From contig JBLHWY010000001.1 in the NCBI GenBank assembly GCA_047629195.1, positions 1-64,000 of the forward strand: a DNA stretch of 64,000 nucleotides, read 5' to 3'. Position numbers and translations under genes: made by a program. The number at the start of each line of letters is the position of its first letter. Position 1 is the first letter of the stretch. This DNA comes from UBA4582 sp047629195 (lineage in GTDB: Bacteria > Pseudomonadota > Gammaproteobacteria > Pseudomonadales > Azotimanducaceae). Positions 1-8,443 of the stretch are shown here, in pieces. The notes beneath the pieces are model-generated. The model did not search any database. It saw only the letters and a program-made list of their open reading frames with translations, and had not been told where the DNA came from.

Positions 1-2
1 TG

Positions 3-248
3 ACGCGTCAAACCGGACTTACATCGTCAGAAATGAATCAAATACTACATGTACGTCAACGTAATCCAATTACTGTGCCGATCCGCAGTATCTACAGTAG
101 ACTAGATGGCGTGGTTGCATGGCGAGCGTGTATTGATGAAACCAGCCCTGATGTGCAGCATTTCGAAACTCGGGGTACGCATATCGCGATGGGTGCGAGT
201 GTTGAAGTTTTCCGATTGTTACCCAAATTGCTTCACTCTGAACACTAA
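3..248 (+). CDS. alpha/beta hydrolase, C-terminal part (gene enters from the left edge)
   Basis: The reading frame is open from the first bases of the window with no start codon needed, so this is the tail of a gene that begins outside. The tail has the look of a lipase/PHA-type alpha/beta hydrolase: a PIRSIYSRLDGVVAW stretch matches the loop that carries the catalytic acid (the Asp in RLDGVV), and GTHIAMGAS matches the C-terminal loop with the catalytic His. The nucleophile and core are outside the window, so the substrate cannot be told. It lies 69 bases before the nitroreductase gene on the same strand, so co-transcription is possible. Confidence 0.7.
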   Translation, partial: TRQTGLTSSEMNQILHVRQRNPITVPIRSIYSRLDGVVAWRACIDETSPDVQHFETRGTHIAMGASVEVFRLLPKLLHSEH

Positions 249-316
249 CTTGTATAAACCCTCTCGTCGTAAAGGGCATCGGGGTTGTAAACACAGACAT
301 AAAAAAGGATGTAAAG

Positions 317-961
317 ATGGATTTTGATTTAGCGATGACCGATGACCTGCTTTCAACGACTAGGGCTGTTCGTAAACGGCTAGACTTTGATAGAGCAGTC
401 CCTCACTCTATAATTGAAGAGTGTATTTCCATATCTCAACAGGCACCCACAGGTACCAACTCGCAGAGTTGGCGCTGGATCATCGTTGAAGATGCCGATA
501 AAAGAGCTAAACTCGCCGAATTATATCGAGTTGCTGGCGTAGACTATCTTGCGGGTGAGAAGAAAAATGCGGAGTCATCCGGTGACAAACAGACCAAGCG
601 AGTTTTAGATTCTGCCGTGTTTCTCTCAGAAAACCTGCAGCATGCCCCTATGCATGTTATTCCTTGTATGCAGGGCCGGCCACCTGAAGGTGCGCCATTA
701 CTAGCTGTAGCAGCAATGTTAGGCTCGATATTTCCTGCGGTATGGAGTTTTCAACTTGCCCTACGGGCGCGGGGGCTAGGATCATGCTTAACCTCGCTGC
801 ATTTGGCTTGCGAGAAAGAGGCAGCAGAATTGCTCGGTATACCCGACGATGTGATGCAAATCGCTTTGCTTCCTGTAGCCTATACCAAGGGTACAGATTT
901 TAAGCGTGCAAGCAGGCCGCCGGCCTCAACTATTATGCATTGGGATAGTTGGGGAGATTGA
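317..961 (+). CDS. nitroreductase-family FMN oxidoreductase
   Basis: A 214-residue protein of the normal size for NfsB/FRP-like nitroreductases, which use FMN and NAD(P)H to reduce nitro groups, quinones or enones. The N-terminal TTRAVRKRLDF is the usual 'RRSVR.F' type FMN-phosphate contact, followed by APTGTNSQSWRW, the classic 'APS..N.Q.W' flavin-binding motif near residue 45. The C-terminal half has the GLGSCLTSLH and LGIPDDV elements of the family. The ATG at 317 is preceded by AGGATGTAAAG. Substrate is not predictable. The downstream gene trhO is convergent. Confidence 0.88.
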   Translation: MDFDLAMTDDLLSTTRAVRKRLDFDRAVPHSIIEECISISQQAPTGTNSQSWRWIIVEDADKRAKLAELYRVAGVDYLAGEKKNAESSGDKQTKRVLDSAVFLSENLQHAPMHVIPCMQGRPPEGAPLLAVAAMLGSIFPAVWSFQLALRARGLGSCLTSLHLACEKEAAELLGIPDDVMQIALLPVAYTKGTDFKRASRPPASTIMHWDSWGD

Positions 962-980
962 TCTGGCGTTCATTGCTAGG

Positions 981-1021
981 GGTCACCAATTTTTCTCCGT
1001 TTAATGAAAGTGTTGGTGATC
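981..1021. terminator. weak stem-loop between convergent genes
   Basis: GGTCACCAA (981-989) can pair with TTGGTGATC (1013-1021), nine pairs including one G-U, around a loop of about 23 bases. It lies between the convergent ends of the nitroreductase and trhO genes. There is no strong T-run, so a terminator role is only suggested. Confidence 0.3.
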
Positions 1022-1072
1022 TTCTGCTTTTGAACTGATGTCAATGGTCTCGCTAGCCGTTTAGGAGCTGCT

Positions 1073-2107
1073 TTAGTTTTTACGTTGTCGCTGACTATCC
1101 CTAAATTCAGTTTTTGCTAGCTTGTTCTCTTGCTGGGCTATTTTGGCGTCGCCACCGATATGCACCTTTCCTTTTTGTTTTGCTAGCTGGACCTGTCGCT
1201 CGCGCTCTAAAAAGCGTTTCTTTTGTGATTCAGAAAGGTCAGAAATGCAATGTGGGCAACTGACGCCCGCTTGATAGGCGTTGCTCAGTTTATCTTGTTC
1301 GGTGATTGGCATCCGGCAGGCGTGGCATTGGTCATATTGGCCTGGTTTTAAATCGTGGTCTACCGTGACTCTGTTATCAAAAACAAAACACTCACCCTGC
1401 CACAGAGATTCTTCCTGTGGCACTTCTTCCAGATATTTAAGAATACCGCCTTCCAGATGATATACCTCGTCGTACCCTTGTTCCTTTAGATATGCGGTCG
1501 ATTTCTCGCAGCGAATACCACCAGTACAGAACATGGCTACTTTCTTGTGAACCTTTGGGTTCAGATTCTGCTTCGCGTATTCAGGAAATTCGCGGAAAGA
1601 TGTCGTGTGCGGATTAATCGCATTTTTGAAGGTACCTATCTGAACTTCGTATTCGTTTCGTGTATCGACGACAGTGACATCGGGGTCAGAAATGAGGTCA
1701 TTCCAGGCCTCCGGTTTAACGTAAGTGCCTACAATATGGGTAGGGTCTATTGCGTCTACACCCATGGTTACGATCTCTTTCTTGAGTTTTACCTTCGTTC
1801 GGTGAAAGGGAACTGTTACATCAAATGATTCTTTCGATTGGATGTGTTGCAATCGACCAGCGAAAAGTTCGTCTTCACTGAAATATCTCAATAACTCGTC
1901 GATCGCTGGACGTGTGCCAGCGACGGTACCATTGATGCCCTCAAGTGCGAGCAATAAAGTACCTCGAATGCCGAGATCCTCCATTTTGGTCTGAAGAGGA
2001 GGCTTAAGTAGCTCGAAGTTCTTTAGTGTTGCAAATTTATAAAGTGCGCAGACAACAATGGGCAATGGCTGCTCGGGTGATTGGTCTGAAGTTTTTAATG
2101 TGGTCAT
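1073..2107 (-). CDS. trhO: tRNA uridine(34) hydroxylase, rhodanese family (TrhO/YceA)
   Basis: 344 residues, the full length of TrhO (YceA), which hydroxylates uridine 34 of tRNAs to 5-hydroxyuridine, the first step of the prephenate-independent ho5U/cmo5U route. The N-terminal acylphosphatase-like domain (about 1-110) is followed by a rhodanese domain. The signature loop is CTGGIRC, with the catalytic Cys at about residue 194 and a second Cys at 200. The C-terminal tail holds two CxxC pairs (CHAC and CPHC) that may bind metal. A possible promoter lies upstream on the minus strand: ATGACA around 2180 and TATAAA-like bases around 2150. It is a stand-alone gene next to unrelated neighbours. Confidence 0.93.
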   Translation of the reverse strand: MTTLKTSDQSPEQPLPIVVCALYKFATLKNFELLKPPLQTKMEDLGIRGTLLLALEGINGTVAGTRPAIDELLRYFSEDELFAGRLQHIQSKESFDVTVPFHRTKVKLKKEIVTMGVDAIDPTHIVGTYVKPEAWNDLISDPDVTVVDTRNEYEVQIGTFKNAINPHTTSFREFPEYAKQNLNPKVHKKVAMFCTGGIRCEKSTAYLKEQGYDEVYHLEGGILKYLEEVPQEESLWQGECFVFDNRVTVDHDLKPGQYDQCHACRMPITEQDKLSNAYQAGVSCPHCISDLSESQKKRFLERERQVQLAKQKGKVHIGGDAKIAQQENKLAKTEFRDSQRQRKN

Positions 2108-2236
2108 AGGATGATTAAAAGAACGGTAAGAACGCGCCTATTATGGAGTTTTATAACGACTTGTGCCTGACTATTGTCATTTTATTCGCTCGAACTTATA
2201 GCCTATGGCTCTCGAGTAGTACATTCACTGCTGGAC

Positions 2237-3190
2237 TCAACGATCAAAAATATCGTTCAAGTAGCTTTGATCTGGGGAGCGCGAGTTTCGCTGTACTAGT
2301 CGATGCTGTGTTGGGATCCCGAAATAGTCATAGAGTAAGTTGATAATCGGTAGTGCAATATCTTCCTGGGTCGAGATGTGAGCAGTTGCAGATTCTCGCG
2401 TAAGATGATGATCGAAACGTTTGGCAACACATTGAGTACCGTCAGATGTGTCTAGTAGTTGGGTTGTAATTCGGATCATTTCGCTATCGCAACGCATCGC
2501 GCCCTCAAGCACATGTGTAGCGTTTAGCACCCGTCCAAGGTTAATCGGGTCGATAGCATTTTCATGAGATGTACCCTCGCCGTTACTGCTTGTCTTGTTT
2601 CCAAATGCAAAAGATGCTGTATGTGAAACTGTTTTGATAAGTCCAGATCGACCCAGTGCATTAGTAACTTCTTCGGCGATACCTTCGCCAAAATACTTAA
2701 ATTGTTTACCTTCCGCGAGGTTCAGAAAAGGTAGTACAGAAATAATGACCTTGCTGGCTGCGATACTGGGTCGAACGTCCTCTGCGGATTTTATGCTGTG
2801 TAAAGTTTCTCGTTTTTGTCTTGAGGAGGGGATTCTTAACTGTTGATTGTCGTAGCTTGGCGTGTTGGGGGTTGCGTTGTGTATTGTGTTTTGTACATCT
2901 GCGATCAGCAAATAGCCCCGTTTAGGGAAAGTCTCGATATAAGACGGATTCTTGGGATTGTCACCAAAAACACGCCGTAGCTCAGCCATTGTCTTGTGAA
3001 CGGCATTATCACCTGAAATTGCGCCGCGCCAATGCTTGTCTAGCAGGGCTTCTTTGGTGACGAGCCTGCCTTGGTTGTCTGCAAGGTGAATCAGCACATC
3101 CATCGCTTTCGGAGTGATGTGAACTTCCTGACCCAACTGGGTGAGCCGATCAAGCTCTCGATGTACTTCCCAATCACCGACTAATAGCAT
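2237..3190 (-). CDS. CadC/ToxR-type winged-helix regulator with FlgO/TolB-N-like domain, short form
   Basis: Residues 1 to about 100 form an OmpR/CadC-type winged-helix DNA-binding domain (ITPKAMDVLIHLADN, then AVHKTMAELRRVFGD and the wing FPKRGYLL). Residues of about 145-260 (SVLPFLNLAEG, YFGEGIAEEV) match the nucleotide-cyclase-associated/FlgO-like domain that follows the wHTH in a large regulator family. Those relatives usually continue with a membrane segment and TPR repeats; here the protein stops at 317 residues, soon after that domain, with no membrane helix visible. It could be a natural short form or a truncated gene. It is divergent from the small exported protein gene at 3479 and could regulate it. 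Confidence 0.75.
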   Translation of the reverse strand: MLLVGDWEVHRELDRLTQLGQEVHITPKAMDVLIHLADNQGRLVTKEALLDKHWRGAISGDNAVHKTMAELRRVFGDNPKNPSYIETFPKRGYLLIADVQNTIHNATPNTPSYDNQQLRIPSSRQKRETLHSIKSAEDVRPSIAASKVIISVLPFLNLAEGKQFKYFGEGIAEEVTNALGRSGLIKTVSHTASFAFGNKTSSNGEGTSHENAIDPINLGRVLNATHVLEGAMRCDSEMIRITTQLLDTSDGTQCVAKRFDHHLTRESATAHISTQEDIALPIINLLYDYFGIPTQHRLVQRNSRSPDQSYLNDIFDR

Positions 3191-3478
3191 TTTGTTGTTC
3201 TGCTCAAATCACATGATCTTACCCGCGCTTTTACAATCTCACAAATATCATCGAGGTTTGAATGGACGAAATTGAGCTTAAATACGCTAGGTCAGGAAGA
3301 AGGTAGGAAAAAAACAGGTTTTTGGCAGAGCTCGAAGATAATTAGCAGCATATTTCAATGCCCGCGCAAGGACACAAGAGGGTTAACAGGCCAGACTCCA
3401 TACAACAGCTTATGTGATATCGAGCCAGTTCACGAGCCAACTTAGAACGACCATCAATTAAACGTTTTGGAGAGAATC

Positions 3479-3814
3479 ATGTTTAAGAAAATTTTAACTG
3501 GGGTTGTGTTGACGCTAGGCGTTGCGACTGCTGCTACAGCCTCAACTGCAGCGACCGAAAGAGGATTTCAAAAATGTGCGGCAGAATTGAACACCGAATT
3601 TCGTGGGGCGGGATTGATGATTGATCGTGCTTATCTCGTTAAAAAGGGTGCCGAGAGCACGACATACTACATAAACGGTAACGTTTGGTCTGTAAATGGT
3701 GAACGGGAAGATCTTCGCACTTCCTGTGTTACCGACCTACACGGCAAGAATGTTACTGCCCTTGGTACAGACTCTGGTCGCTTTGTTCCTCGTAGCTCCG
3801 TGGCTATTCGATAG
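3479..3814 (+). CDS. small exported protein of unknown function
   Basis: 111 residues from the ATG at 3479, chosen over a TTG twelve bases earlier because GGAGA sits just before it. Residues 1 to about 23 are a clear Sec signal peptide (MFKK, a hydrophobic core, then ATAS-type Ala-rich cleavage region). The mature part of about 88 residues has two Cys (in QKCAAEL and RTSCVTD) that could form a disulphide in the periplasm. I do not recognise a family. A good terminator follows at 3844-3894, so it is a monocistronic unit. The upstream 290 bases separate it from the divergent CadC-like regulator. Confidence 0.75.
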   Translation: MFKKILTGVVLTLGVATAATASTAATERGFQKCAAELNTEFRGAGLMIDRAYLVKKGAESTTYYINGNVWSVNGEREDLRTSCVTDLHGKNVTALGTDSGRFVPRSSVAIR

Positions 3815-3843
3815 ACTCCCGTAAACTATCAATAGCCTATTAC

Positions 3844-3894
3844 GGGCTGGTGTTACTAACCTCACGGTTGTAATGATTGCCGGCCCTTTTTTTT
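3844..3894 (+). terminator. Rho-independent terminator of the small exported protein gene
   Basis: GGGCTGG (3844-3850) pairs with CCGGCCC (3880-3886), seven pairs with one G-U, followed directly by eight T residues (3887-3894). It lies 30 bases after the stop codon at 3814. Confidence 0.72.
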
Positions 3895-3978
3895 CACAGC
3901 CCTTTTTCGCAGCTCTTCTTATAGTCCTTTCGTATTATCCTGCTAAGATACCTTACTTTGATCTACTGAGAATCAACC

Positions 3979-4434
3979 GTGTTGAAAGTTGGTGATATCG
4001 TACCGGAATTCGAGTTGCAAAACGAAAGTGGCGATTTGATTAGCCTGAATGGTCTTCTTGATGATGGCCAGCCTCTCATTCTCTACTTTTATCCCGCAGA
4101 TTTTACGCCGGCTTGCACCATGGAAGCCTGTAGCATTCGGGATATTCATGATGACATTCTCGACGCTAATCTCAAAGTTGTCGGTGTCAGCCCGCAATCG
4201 GTGAGTAGCCACCAGAAATTCAAGGACTCACATGATTTACCGTTCCCCTTACTCTTTGACGAGGGTAAGAAGGTGATTCGTGCATTTGGCCTAGACGGTC
4301 CGATGGGTTTTGGTGTGAGACGGACTACATTTTTGATTAATGGAGAGCGGAAAATTCTAAATCGTGTGAATTCGGAATTTTTCGTGGGCAGCCACATCAA
4401 ATTTATTGAAGCTGCAATTCAATCAGCTAGCTAG
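3979..4434 (+). CDS. peroxiredoxin of the BCP/PrxQ type
   Basis: 151 residues with the thioredoxin-like AhpC/TSA fold. PADFTPACTMEAC carries the peroxidatic Cys at 46 within the P-x3-T-x2-C pattern, and a second Cys five residues on (51), the spacing seen in E. coli Bcp, which reduces peroxides with thioredoxin as donor. The GVSPQSVSSHQKF and FPLLFD stretches are typical of the family. It starts at a GTG; no better start is visible. It acts in the cytosol. It is followed by a strong bidirectional terminator and faces the ferredoxin gene. Confidence 0.92.
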   Translation: MLKVGDIVPEFELQNESGDLISLNGLLDDGQPLILYFYPADFTPACTMEACSIRDIHDDILDANLKVVGVSPQSVSSHQKFKDSHDLPFPLLFDEGKKVIRAFGLDGPMGFGVRRTTFLINGERKILNRVNSEFFVGSHIKFIEAAIQSAS

Positions 4435-4501
4435 TGTTTATCCGAAAACCGTTTTTAATAGAGTCCATCAAGGATACTAGAATGTGTTTGTTTGCAAATC
4501 A

Positions 4502-4547
4502 GCGCAAAAAAGCTGAATCGCACATTACGATTCAGCCTTTTTTGTGC
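4502..4547. terminator. strong bidirectional terminator
   Basis: GCTGAATCG (4512-4520) and CGATTCAGC (4528-4536) form a perfect nine-pair stem with a seven-base loop. The stem is extended by AAAAAA (4506-4511) against TTTTTT (4538-4543) and GCGC/GTGC at the ends, with one bulged C. Because A-runs and T-runs flank both sides, it can end transcripts of the peroxiredoxin gene on the plus strand and of the ferredoxin gene on the minus strand. Confidence 0.85.
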
Positions 4548-4612
4548 TTACCTCAGGTAGGCAAACTAAAAATGAGCCGTTCTTTGGTTGACGTCTATAG
4601 CTATTATGGGAG

Positions 4613-4933
4613 CTAGTATTGGAATTCAGGCAGATTAACAACCATGCCGTCTATTTCCTCAGTCATTGGGATCTGACAAGAGAGTCGTGATCGTTCTTCA
4701 CGATCTGGGTTTAGGTCAAGCATTGAGCTTTCCTGTTCGTTGATGGCCTCAAGTTTTCCGAGCCATGCTGCATCAATTAGCACGTGACATGTGGCACAGG
4801 AACATTCGCCGCCACAGTCTGCGTCGATTCCTGCAACGCCATTGTCGATTGCGGCACTCATGACTGATGCGCCAATAACTGCATCGACTTCTGTTTCCGT
4901 TCCATCGTGCTGGATGAACTTGATTTTTGCCAT
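4613..4933 (-). CDS. [2Fe-2S] ferredoxin, adrenodoxin/P450-partner type
   Basis: 106 residues, the standard length for vertebrate-type/ISC-type and P450-associated ferredoxins. The cluster ligands are Cys 40, 46, 49 and 86 (C-x5-C-x2-C-x36-C) within DADCGGECSCATCHVL and SRLSCQIP. The acidic C-terminal LNPDREERSRLSCQ region is typical of electron donors to bacterial P450s (for example putidaredoxin-like). No P450 or ferredoxin reductase is next to it, and the next gene in the same direction upstream is an epoxide hydrolase separated by 139 bases. The redox partner is therefore unknown. Confidence 0.93.
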   Translation of the reverse strand: MAKIKFIQHDGTETEVDAVIGASVMSAAIDNGVAGIDADCGGECSCATCHVLIDAAWLGKLEAINEQESSMLDLNPDREERSRLSCQIPMTEEIDGMVVNLPEFQY

Positions 4934-5072
4934 TTGGCTCTCCTGATTCGTTAATTTTGTATAGATTTGTAAGATGTCTCGGGCAGAAATTATCTGCTTA
5001 GCTATATCCCCTACAAAGGCCGCGTATTTATAACTGCGCGTCTCTCTATGTAAAAGGTGAGATTAGGCCAAA

Positions 5073-6224
5073 TTATCGGACTTGTCGAAAACAGGTTCGA
5101 ATCTCGTCAACAAAAGACTCAGGTTGTTCAAATGCGGCGAAATGACCACCTTTGTCGAGTACATTGAAGTGAATCAAATTAGTGAATTTTGATTCCGCCC
5201 ACCGCTTTGAGGTTTTGAATATTTCTTTTGGGTAAATGCTGCAGCCAGTAGGAATGATGATCTCGTCAACAGAGGTTTTGCCTGAACTTTCCCAATAAAT
5301 TCTTGCAGATGAAGCACCCGTGCCAGGCAGCCAATACATCATGACGTTGTCGAGCAATTCATCTCTGCTCAATACGTTTTCAGGATGACCGTCACAGTCG
5401 GTCCACTGAAAAAATTTCTCGAGAATCCAAGACGCTTGCCCAATTGGGGAGTCAACCAGTCCGTACCCGAGCGTTTGAGGTCTTGTTGCTTGTTGCTTCG
5501 AGTAGCCTGAGTCATGGTCCTGATAGAATTTCATACCCGCGAGAGCGCTCTGCTCAAGCTCAGTCATGTCATCCATCTTTTCTGGGTCTGGTGGCGCGAT
5601 GGGCATATTCATATGTATCGCAGTGCAGTGACCACGATTTTGTGCACCTATCATTGCAGTGACGATTGAACCCCAATCTCCACCCTGGGCAAAGTATTTG
5701 TCATAACCAATGCCGACCATTAATGTATCCCAAGCGCCCGCAATTCTAGCGATATCCCAGCCCGGCGATGTTGGTTTTCCTGAGTAGCCAAACCCAGGAA
5801 GCGATGGACAAATCACATGGAATGCATCTTCTTCTTTGCCACCGTATGCAGTTGGGTCAGACAGCGGCCCGATAACCTTTTGAAATTCAACGATCGAGCC
5901 AGGCCAGCCGTGTGTCAGTAAAAGTGGTTTGGCTTGGGCATGTTTTGATCGAATGTGCAAAAAATGGATATCCAGACCATCAACCTCAGTAATGAAGCCT
6001 TCCCACTGGTTGAGCTTTGCGACGCGACTTTGCCAATCGTATTCGTTTTGCCAATAGTTCTTTATTTCCTCCATATAGGCCAAAGGAATACCCTGACTCC
6101 AATCTGTCGGTGTTTCCTTATCCGGCCAACGAGTGAGCGCTAAACGCGTCTTTAGGTCCGTAATATCTTGCTCCGAGGCAGGTATTTCGAAAGGCCTGAT
6201 ATTTAGCTTGTTGGCGTCTGACAT
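5073..6224 (-). CDS. epoxide hydrolase (EHN-domain alpha/beta hydrolase)
   Basis: 383 residues. The N-terminal EHN region (about 8-115: FEIPASEQDI, LALTRWPD, WEGFITEVDG) is that of microsomal/juvenile-hormone-type epoxide hydrolases, which open epoxides to diols by a covalent ester. The oxyanion motif is HGWPGS (105-110), the nucleophile Asp 183 lies in QGGDWGS, and the C-terminal His is in DKGGHFAAFEQPE (about 361). Two Tyr residues that usually activate the epoxide are likely in the cap but were not assigned. TAGGAACC precedes the ATG at 6224. It is next to the MDR oxidoreductase in the same direction, which suggests a shared role in handling reactive carbonyl or epoxide compounds. Confidence 0.9.
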   Translation of the reverse strand: MSDANKLNIRPFEIPASEQDITDLKTRLALTRWPDKETPTDWSQGIPLAYMEEIKNYWQNEYDWQSRVAKLNQWEGFITEVDGLDIHFLHIRSKHAQAKPLLLTHGWPGSIVEFQKVIGPLSDPTAYGGKEEDAFHVICPSLPGFGYSGKPTSPGWDIARIAGAWDTLMVGIGYDKYFAQGGDWGSIVTAMIGAQNRGHCTAIHMNMPIAPPDPEKMDDMTELEQSALAGMKFYQDHDSGYSKQQATRPQTLGYGLVDSPIGQASWILEKFFQWTDCDGHPENVLSRDELLDNVMMYWLPGTGASSARIYWESSGKTSVDEIIIPTGCSIYPKEIFKTSKRWAESKFTNLIHFNVLDKGGHFAAFEQPESFVDEIRTCFRQVR

Positions 6225-6284
6225 GAGGGTTCCTACTTATTTATGAACGGCTAAAGGCGGACATTGTGTGACTGCCGCGCGTGT

Positions 6285-7271
6285 TTATTCTGGCGCGATA
6301 ACGGAAATCACGATCTTACCTATCGCTTTGCGATTAAGCATTTTCATCATTGCGCTACCTGCTCGTTTTAAGGGTGCTGTTTCTCCTGCTTGAGGGTTCA
6401 GTTTCCTTGCTGCAATCCATTCCAGTAATATTGTTAGGACGGGCCGCGACTCGGATGGGTTGGCCGCGACATAGCCTCCCCAGTTAACGCCAACAATTGA
6501 GCAGCGCTTCAATAATGTGAGATTGAGAGGTACCGAAGGGATTTCGCCAGCTGCAAAACCTACGACTAGAAATCTACCGTCGGGACCGAGGGACCGTAAC
6601 GCAGGCTCTGCATACTCACCACCAACTGGGTCATAGACAACGTTTAATGGTTTGCCATCGAGGATCTTTTTAACATCATCGCGCCAATTCGGTTTTGTGT
6701 AATTAACAACATGGTCAGCGCCAAATTCTAGACAAGCATCTCGCTTACGTTTAGTTGAGGCAGCGGCAATGACCTCTGCACCCATTGCTTTAGCAACATC
6801 GATAGCCGCCATTCCAACGCCGCCACTGGCACCCAAAATGAGTATCGTTTCTTTCTCTTTGAGTTGGCCGCAACGTTCCAGGCCATGATAAGCCGTACAA
6901 TAATTGACCAAAAAGCTCGCGGCGCCTTGATGTGATAGTACTTCTGGAATCAATGTGCATTTCGATTCTGGTAGACAAACGAGTTCAGATAACCCGCCTT
7001 GGCTTGGCATCGCGAGTACACGTTGGCCGACGCGAAGATGTTTAACCGCTTCCCCTGTCTGTTCGATGACACCAGAAATTTCGTTCCCTGGTATAAAGGG
7101 TAGTTTTGGCTTTATTTGGTATAAGCCCGCGACAGTGAGTGCATCAACATATCCTAAACCCGTGGCATGGACCCGAATCAGCACTTCCCCTTTTTTAGGA
7201 ACAGGGTCCTCAATTTCGTGTACTTTTAATTTGTCTGGTGAGTCAAATTGATCACAAATTATTGCTAGCAT
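6285..7271 (-). CDS. NADPH:quinone oxidoreductase-like MDR enzyme
   Basis: 328 residues of the zinc-free quinone oxidoreductase branch of the medium-chain dehydrogenase/reductase superfamily. The N-terminal GroES-like part (about 1-125) carries PGNEISGVIEQTGE. The Rossmann part carries ILGASGGVGMAAIDVAKAMG (about 145-164), followed by AASTKRKRD and FGADHVVNY, the NADPH-binding pattern of the family. It lacks the Cys cluster of zinc alcohol dehydrogenases. Likely reduces quinones, enones or acyl intermediates in the cytosol. It ends 60 bases before the epoxide hydrolase start, so the two are probably one transcript. Confidence 0.9.
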   Translation of the reverse strand: MLAIICDQFDSPDKLKVHEIEDPVPKKGEVLIRVHATGLGYVDALTVAGLYQIKPKLPFIPGNEISGVIEQTGEAVKHLRVGQRVLAMPSQGGLSELVCLPESKCTLIPEVLSHQGAASFLVNYCTAYHGLERCGQLKEKETILILGASGGVGMAAIDVAKAMGAEVIAAASTKRKRDACLEFGADHVVNYTKPNWRDDVKKILDGKPLNVVYDPVGGEYAEPALRSLGPDGRFLVVGFAAGEIPSVPLNLTLLKRCSIVGVNWGGYVAANPSESRPVLTILLEWIAARKLNPQAGETAPLKRAGSAMMKMLNRKAIGKIVISVIAPE

Positions 7272-7386
7272 TGAGTATCCATAAAATTAGCGTCAAACAG
7301 GCTAAGAATATACCACAAGTTTTTGGCTTGAAATCCAACTCACTTTGCGAAATTTCAGCAAGTTCGTGAGATTGATAGATCCATAT

Positions 7387-7788
7387 TCATAGCGGTTGCA
7401 ATTCCATCGGGATTGCGTCGGCTCTGCCCATCATGAATCCGATAACGTCGTCGCCCCAGGTGTATTTGTCATTCATAAGCTGGTTCATAACGTCCATTTT
7501 GGATTTTTTCTCGACGGCGAGATATTTAATTTCTTGATCGTTGCGGGTCATCAGGACTTCAGGGTTAACTTTCATTCTTTGGTACCATCCTGAATCTGCG
7601 CTTGCTCTTACGTACTGTTTGCCGTCGTCATCAACAATCCAAAGGCGAGTTTCTTCGTACTTTCCTTCGGCGTTCAGCGTTTTCATTTGAATGACTTCAA
7701 CTCTCTCTGAGGCAACCATCTGTAAAATCATGACTGCTGCAAATAGGGTGAAAACGATGCCGAGTATCCATAATATGATCTTCTTCAT
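7387..7788 (-). CDS. small membrane-anchored protein divergent from marR
   Basis: The start is taken at the ATG at 7788 (133 residues) because a membrane anchor begins there (KKIILWILGIVFTLFAAVMIL, residues 2-22) and AAGGTC lies upstream; an earlier ATG would add 30 residues without such features. The soluble part (ETRLWIVDDDGKQYVRA, SGWYQRMKVNPEV) resembles the small split-barrel proteins related to nitroreductase/DUF2255 families, but I am not sure of the assignment. It is divergent from a MarR regulator with an inverted repeat between them, so it is the likely target of that regulator. Confidence 0.65.
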   Translation of the reverse strand: MKKIILWILGIVFTLFAAVMILQMVASERVEVIQMKTLNAEGKYEETRLWIVDDDGKQYVRASADSGWYQRMKVNPEVLMTRNDQEIKYLAVEKKSKMDVMNQLMNDKYTWGDDVIGFMMGRADAIPMELQPL

Positions 7789-7841
7789 TGGGCAGACCTT
7801 TTGATGTCTTTTGGGGATTGGTTGATTGTTCAATGCTAAAC

Positions 7842-7857
7842 AGTTTAAAGTTAAACT
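7842..7857. promoter_or_regulatory. candidate MarR operator
   Basis: AGTTTAA-AG-TTAAACT is a perfect seven-base inverted repeat with a two-base spacer in the 130-base gap between the divergent MarR gene and the membrane-anchored protein gene. MarR proteins typically bind such 16-20 base inverted repeats in a divergent promoter region, often their own. Assignment is inferred from position and symmetry. Confidence 0.5.
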
Positions 7858-7918
7858 TGCAAATGTAGCAAGTCCCAATTTAATTTAATCGTGCTACTCA
7901 AATCAACAAGAGTAAAAA

Positions 7919-8410
7919 ATGAGCAAAGGTAAGCGCAATCCTAGTCGTCCTAGCGCCGGCAAGAAAAATTCGATTTCAAATCTTGATCTGGCATTTCGGT
8001 TGTTCAACGAAATAGGCATTATATCGCAATTATCCAATACCCAATTTGAGCGGAGACTACCGCTGGGGATGAACCGCTCACAGTTCAGTATTTTAAATTG
8101 GTTTGCCAGAGTGGATGATCAAGCTTCACCGGGACGATTAGCCAAGGCCATGGAAGTGACTAAAGGCGCGATCACAAATACGCTAAAGAAACTGGAAGCT
8201 GCTGAATGGATTGTCATCAGTGCTGATGAAAGTTCAGGTCGGCAGAAAATAGTTCGTATGACTTCTGAAGGTCGAGAGGCAAGGGATGCGGCGATCGAAG
8301 CCGCTGGCCCTCTATTTTTAACGTTCCTTGAAAGTATACAAGTGGAAGAGATCCAACGTTTGATTCCTGAACTAGAGCGAATACGTAAGGTGTTGGATGA
8401 GTCTCGTTAG
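7919..8410 (+). CDS. MarR-family transcriptional regulator
   Basis: 163 residues with the MarR winged helix in the middle: NRSQFSILNWFARV, then PGRLAKAMEVTKGAITNTLKKLEAAEW as the helix-turn-helix, and SADESSGRQKIVRMTSEGREA as the wing and dimer region. MarR proteins are dimeric repressors, usually released by small phenolic or lipophilic ligands. The N-terminal basic tail (KGKRNPSRPSAGKK) is longer than usual. It is divergent from the 7387-7788 gene with a candidate operator at 7842-7857, and converges on the TonB receptor remnant. Confidence 0.9.
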   Translation: MSKGKRNPSRPSAGKKNSISNLDLAFRLFNEIGIISQLSNTQFERRLPLGMNRSQFSILNWFARVDDQASPGRLAKAMEVTKGAITNTLKKLEAAEWIVISADESSGRQKIVRMTSEGREARDAAIEAAGPLFLTFLESIQVEEIQRLIPELERIRKVLDESR

Positions 8411-8443
8411 CCGTTACTTACACTATAATGTCGCGACATAAAA

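Noticed and set aside
1547..1828. 93-residue frame antisense to trhO
   Set aside because: Lies fully within the rhodanese gene, with no start signal or domain.
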